In this document: positions 59,721-64,000 of the stretch, piece after piece
Numbering within the stretch: the first letter of the stretch is position 1
Layout: each line of letters begins with the position of its first letter
Assembly: GCA_021029095.1 (NCBI GenBank)
Contig: JAJOHG010000004.1
Span: 496,001-560,000 of the forward strand
DNA: 64,000 bases
Source: Phellopilus nigrolimitatus
Taxonomy: Eukaryota > Basidiomycota > Agaricomycetes > Hymenochaetales > Hymenochaetaceae
Direction: 5' to 3'
Position numbers and translations under genes: made by a program
Notes under the pieces: generated by a model
Database searches by the model: none
The model's input: the letters and a program-made list of their open reading frames with translations, nothing else
What the model was told of the DNA's origin: nothing

Positions 59721-62365
59721 CGCAACCGCAGGACGTGGGTGGTGGTGCTCGACGTCGGAAGGGGGCAAAGGGGGGGCAGATCGCCCTTAGGAGCGAGGTA
59801 TAAATACACACCAGACACGCATTGCGCCACGCATTATGCAGGTCGAGACCGGAGCGCGATATGGGGTGTGAGTGCCCGAAGACGAAAGCTCCGTGACCGC
59901 AGGAATGGAGATGCACCCATCACGGTTCACATTGACAATAGGCACGCGCATCCCTGCACGCATCAAGGACAAAAAAGAGCAGAGGGCATTCTGCCACGCG
60001 CTGGTAGCTTGAGAGCATCCTAATTGTCCTCGACTCGAGTCGGAGGTCAGGGAGCATTGTCTGCGCACTGAATTAAAATTCAGTGCTGGTCGCTCGGAAG
60101 CAGAAGGCCAAAGACGGCAACAGGCGAGCATTGAAAATGCCGACACCGCAAACCGCCATCTGCCCATCACGACACTCGGGATTGCTCAAATCACGCTTCT
60201 TGTTTTTGGTATGCCATGCCAAGAATCTCCCAGCGAGTATTCGAATCGCTCAGGTGACGACGCGTTTTGTCATTACCTACAGGTGTAGAAGCTCAAGTTC
60301 CTCCAAATGATGAAGTGTTTTAGATCTCTTACGTAGCTGGCTTCTGAGCGACTGCTATCCTGCTCGGAAGCTTTATCCTCCCTCAGAGAGGAAATTGCAC
60401 GCAGAGCCCTCTACGCATCTGACAGCGGAAGTGTACATGTACACCCCTTCGTCTGGACCACCAAAAGAAAAAAATAACGATCGGCTGGAGTGTACTGAAT
60501 TACGGCTCGTACAGATGCTGCGTCGTGTCTTATGTTCGGGTTTGATCACAAGTCAGCTTCGGGTGCCGTCTTTTTCTTCGTTTCATATGCAGGTCAAAAC
60601 AAAGAAGAAAAAAAGGAAAAACTGTTCCGGAACATTCACGGGATGACGGACCATCCTGCGCCTGGCCGTCGAGTACAAAAAGAGAAAAACATATTCCTGA
60701 AACCAACGGGGCCACTTGGTCCTTGGAGATATATGCACAGAGGAGCGGAGCTCATTCACAATGCGCTTTTAGTAATGCGAGTCCTCAAACTAAGGGCGGT
60801 CCTCGAAAGAGCGCGCAGACATCACGTGTCACGAAGACCCGCCCGGACGCGCGCGCCTCTTCGAGAAAACGCGCACCGCCGGCGCAGGATGCGCACCACC
60901 CACCCGTCGACGCGCGCGGCCTCCCAACGGCAGGTGCAAACTTCAAGCGGGGGTTGTCTTGAACTTTTTCCACCTGCTCGCGTGCGCCCGCCCGCCCGCC
61001 CGGTCCGATCTCAACCACCGATCCTGTGGCCGCCCCGCGCGCGCCGCGCGTTTCCCATGGGCTGTGTCTGTCTGTCTGTCCCGGGAGAGAGCTCCGCGCG
61101 CCTGAAGAGGCCCCGGAGGGCCTGTCCGGCGACCCGACAGCAGCAAAAGGAAAGGAACGGGCCCCCGCCACGCACACGCAACAAGAGCACCCTCCCGCGC
61201 GCGCGCGGCAGAAACGGCAGAAACGGCAGAAAGCTTCGAGGAAGGGGGTGGCCAGCCGCACGCGCGGCCCCGGGGACCCTTGGCCGCGCAGAGCTGAGAG
61301 GAACCCGTCGACACCTGCACATTCTTCTTAGTACATGTACAGCGCGGACTGAATCGCGAAAGCGGCCGTCCAAACGCCCCCCGCGGCTCCTGCCCCTGCC
61401 CCTGCTCCTGCTTCTGGCTCTGCTTCTCGTCCGCCTTCTGCCCTTTGCCTTCTGCCCATTCATTTCCCCTCCCACAGCCAGGCGCGTCTTCGCGCTTCCT
61501 GCCCTTCGCCTCCTGGGCTCTCTAGTCCTTCCGAGTCGCGTGCATTCTGCGGGGTTCTTTGGCATGGTTGCTCTTTGGCCGTTTTGGGATATGCCGTGCC
61601 GGGGTGCTGAGAAATGCCTTAGGGACGCGTCTCTCATCACGATTCAAGAATAGAATAGGCTCATGAATCATAATGAGATGCATGACGCAGACGTCTCTTG
61701 GCGATCGGTAAGGCGGCTGACTAAAGCTCAGGTATCTCTAACTGATCTCATCATAAATTAAATACAGTGAAACACGGTATATTTATAATTACGCTTTCCA
61801 ATTTCGATCGTCCGAATATACATACACAAGTACTGTACAGCTTTTTTTGGACATAACCCAGCAGAAAAGGCCTGTGATAAATACAAAAAGTATACGATGA
61901 GAGGAAATCGCGAATCGCGAAGAACGAAGGGCAGGAGAGTCGGGCTCGTGGAGATGATACATATACAGCACGCCGGCGCAAAAAAGATATGCGCGCCGAC
62001 GAACATTAACCCAGGGGCGGGAGACAGACAGACAGCAGATGCGGACAAGAGTAAAGGCGTTGTTGATGGTATGCACCGAACCTGGCGTTGGGTGGCGGAT
62101 ATGGCGGGCGGTATGGTAGCGAAAATAAGTGGTGGTGGCTGTATGGCGGAGAAAGAAAGATACAACGAAAGCCGGGCGCGTCGGCAATAATAATCATACA
62201 AGTCTGGCGTCCACGGGTCCGCGGCGCGCATTAGAAAACTTTCTTTACGCAAGCGATGTGACGTGCGTATGAGGATGCGAAGTGCGTGTGTCGTGCGCCC
62301 ACGCGAAAAGCGTTCTCGGGATTTGGATAATGATAGCAGCGCACGCTGCGCGTTTTGGGCGGCCT
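59721..62365. other. 2.6-kb stretch without a recognisable gene; simple repeats
   Basis: Long GC-rich frames (for example 60532-61653, plus strand) are Arg/Pro-rich and low-complexity, so I judge them non-coding. It includes GTCTGTCTGTCTGTC near 61,065, three copies of a 9-bp unit (GGCAGAAAC) at about 61,208-61,232, CGCCCGCCCGCCCG near 60,985 and a CTG/CCTG-rich tract at about 61,387-61,435. The last 600 bp are probably the 3' region of the gene at 62366. Confidence 0.5.
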
Positions 62366-63208
62366 TCAGTTGAAGCCGTCGAAGTGGCCCTTGAGGATGC
62401 GCTCGCCCATCGGGCTCGGCGCGCGGCGCGGGCGGGCGCCCTCGGCGCCGGGCACGCCGAGGGTCGACGAGCGCCGCTGGCCGCGCACGGGGGTCGGTGA
62501 GCCCGGGGACGGTGCCGCGCGGGGCGGCGAGGCGGCGCGCACGGGGGCCGGGGCCGCGGGCGGCGCGGGGATCTGGGGCTGTCCGCGTGCGTGCAACAAT
62601 AAGCCTGTCTGAAAATAGTGCTGATAGAGTGGTGTGGAACTCACGCGGACGAGCGCGCTGCCGAGGCTGAGGCGGCGCAGGAGGCCCGCGCCGCGCTCGT
62701 GCTGGCCGGGCGTGGGCGGCGCGGGCGCGGGCGCGGCGGGGAAGCGGGGCGCGGCGGGGGCCCAGGCGGCGGCGGCGCTCATGCGGCGGGCGTGCCGCAC
62801 GACGGCGGGCTCGGGCTCGCCCTCGTCGCCCTCGTCGATGGGCGGCTCCTGGGGCTTCGGCGGCCGGGCGGCGAAGCCGCGGCCGAGGGAGCCGAAGCCG
62901 GAGGTCGGGCTCTGCGGCACGGTGTTATTGCTGCTGGCGTTGCTGGTGGTGTTGTTCTTGGGCGGGGCGGCGAAGAAGAAGGAGAGGATGGGGGAGGTGG
63001 ACGGGGAGACGGCGCGCTCGGCGGTGGCGATGCGCGGGGGCGGGACGGAGGAGGTGGGGGTCTGCGGGGAGGGCGAGCTCGCTTCGTCGTCGGATGAGGA
63101 AGAGCCGGAGGAGGAGGGCGAGCGCGCGCGGGCGTGGGCGTGCGAGTGCGGGTTTGGGTTTGAGGGGATGGAGATGGGGCGGGAGTGCTTTATTTTGTTG
63201 TCAGACAT
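62366..63208 (-). CDS. Low-complexity protein with a conserved C-terminal GERILKGHFDGFN motif
   Basis: Start ATG at 63208 (MSDNKIKHSRPISIPSNPNP). Ser/Pro/Ala-rich throughout with short ordered islands: RRMSAAAAWAPAAPRFP; GAGLLRRLSLGSALVR; and the very end RRAPSPMGERILKGHFDGFN. A 66-bp intron (62579-62644, gtgagt...ggacag) is in frame and free of stops. Without it the protein has about 258 residues. I recall similar short proteins of unknown function across basidiomycetes sharing the C-terminal motif; RRxSLG and PSPMG look like phosphorylation or 14-3-3-type sites. Function unknown. The minus-strand frame stays open across a GC-rich region, and the end motif supports real coding. Confidence 0.8.
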   Translation of the reverse strand: MSDNKIKHSRPISIPSNPNPHSHAHARARSPSSSGSSSSDDEASSPSPQTPTSSVPPPRIATAERAVSPSTSPILSFFFAAPPKNNTTSNASSNNTVPQSPTSGFGSLGRGFAARPPKPQEPPIDEGDEGEPEPAVVRHARRMSAAAAWAPAAPRFPAAPAPAPPTPGQHERGAGLLRRLSLGSALVRVSSTPLYQHYFQTGLLLHARGQPQIPAPPAAPAPVRAASPPRAAPSPGSPTPVRGQRRSSTLGVPGAEGARPRRAPSPMGERILKGHFDGFN

Positions 63209-63980
63209 TATTTCGTAGTTTATTTTGAATGGAATGTAGATGCGATGGGAGGAGAGACAGAGGGAGGGAGAGAGTAGCAGAGAGAGCGTTTATATGCCTC
63301 TGGGACGGGAAGCACAGCCGCCGCTGGCATTGAGTCGTGGTTTTGGATCTCAGCTGCTCTTCAGTCGCTAACGCTTCTCCGTAAGTCACCTGGCTCCATC
63401 TCCCACGTAATAACAACCTTATTTCCCCGCAGCTTGCCCCTTCCGGTATCTGCACTTCCGCAACCGGCATCCCGGGTTTCCCTGCTTACATGTACATGTA
63501 CATGTATGTATATTTCCCCGCCTTTTGCTTAGCGCACACGAGCGACACCACCACGTACTCCACTTGCCCACTTGCGCCGCTGCTGGCGCCAGGACGCGTC
63601 CGTCCGCGGCGCCCGCCTCGCCCTCGCCTCTCCGAAGCGCAGCCGCGCGATCCCCTCGGCGAAGGCTCTCTAGCCCTTCATTGCAGTCATCTTCTCGCCT
63701 TCTCTCGCACGTCCAAAGCGGGCCCGTTGACGCTTGCTATGACGCTCGCCTGCTCCAGCCTCGCCAGGCCGGTTGCCATTCCACAACAACGCCCTGCATA
63801 TGTACGTGCCGCATCAGACCCTTTATTCACGCGTATGCTTCGCAGAGCGGGCTAGAGCGCTTCGCTCCGACCGTCGGCGCCCCGCCGAGCCCTCCGTTAC
63901 ATTTCTGCACGCTCGGGTTACGAGGCTATTGTCCCCGTCCGTCGCCAGACACACACTCATCCGACAATCGCCGCTTCTCA
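63209..63980. other. Promoter-type DNA between divergent genes
   Basis: An ACATGT repeat at about 63,488-63,506 (ACATGTACATGTACATGT) is followed by C/T-rich sequence. No gene is seen. Confidence 0.45.
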
Positions 63981-63982
63981 CA

Positions 63983-64000
63983 ATGCGCTCTCTCTTCCGT
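63983..64000 (+). CDS. Possible start of a further gene, cut by the window end
   Basis: CTTCTCACAATGCGCTCTC gives an ATG in the CACAATG context common in this window, after C/T-rich leader-like sequence (MRSLFR...). Six codons are too few to judge. Confidence 0.25.

Noticed and set aside
59358..60023. 221-codon plus-strand ORF
   Set aside because: Antisense shadow of the GC-rich F-box-like gene.
60532..61653. 373-codon plus-strand ORF
   Set aside because: Arg/Pro-rich, low-complexity translation made of simple repeats, with equally long frames on the other strand; no domain and no splice signals.

Overview
The window is nuclear DNA of a basidiomycete fungus, most likely a wood- or litter-decaying Agaricomycete. 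The evidence is dense small introns (about 45-80 bp, GT..AG with a few GC..AG), genes on both strands, a GH115 alpha-glucuronidase, an Hsp12A-like Hsp70 of the kind expanded in mushrooms, a chromodomain Ty3/Gypsy retrotransposon and several conserved single-copy fungal genes. No tRNA, rRNA or CRISPR array was recognised. Gene models below were spliced by eye, so exon ends are approximate unless a splice site is quoted.

Layout. 1-8.6 kb: a GH115 alpha-glucuronidase gene broken by a young, apparently intact 5.5-kb chromovirus with identical LTRs and a TTGGT target duplication, inserted exactly on an intron donor site; the host gene also carries an older-looking frameshift. 8.7-9.35 kb: a decayed UstYa-like (DUF3328) gene. 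10.4-16.5 kb: an unknown gene, a two-domain DUF427 protein, a Lys/Ser-rich nuclear-type protein with a SUMO-interaction-like motif, and Vps51. 18.6-23.3 kb: an unknown Ser-rich protein, a small NUXM-like complex I protein and a TPR protein. 23.6-28.7 kb: telomerase reverse transcriptase (TERT). 29.1-34.8 kb: glutathione peroxidase, a coiled-coil protein, a Ca3427-like PBP2 protein and the autophagic lipase Atg15. 35.2-38.3 kb: an ARID-domain (Swi1-like) gene copy that looks dead. 38.8-42.8 kb: a short membrane-anchored orphan with a duplicated first exon, a calcineurin-like phosphoesterase and a YIPF6-like Golgi protein. 43.2-55.0 kb: a tandem segmental duplication. Copy 1 holds an intact Hsp70-like gene and an intact pogo-type DNA transposon; copy 2 keeps only the Hsp70 promoter and start, the transposon right end and the flank, with about 5.8 kb missing between. 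An unrecognised gene and a minisatellite lie between the copies. 55.5-57.6 kb: V-ATPase subunit B. 58.5-59.7 kb: an F-box-like gene with a frame break. 62.4-63.2 kb: a conserved low-complexity protein. A further gene may start at the last bases.

There is no operon-like pathway here. The housekeeping genes (TERT, Vma2, Vps51, Atg15, YIPF6, Gpx) are a normal chromosomal mix, with vacuole, Golgi and autophagy functions represented several times. The accessory stretches (1-9.9, 35-39 and 43-55 kb) carry most of the decay, duplication and mobile DNA and most of the unusual observations.
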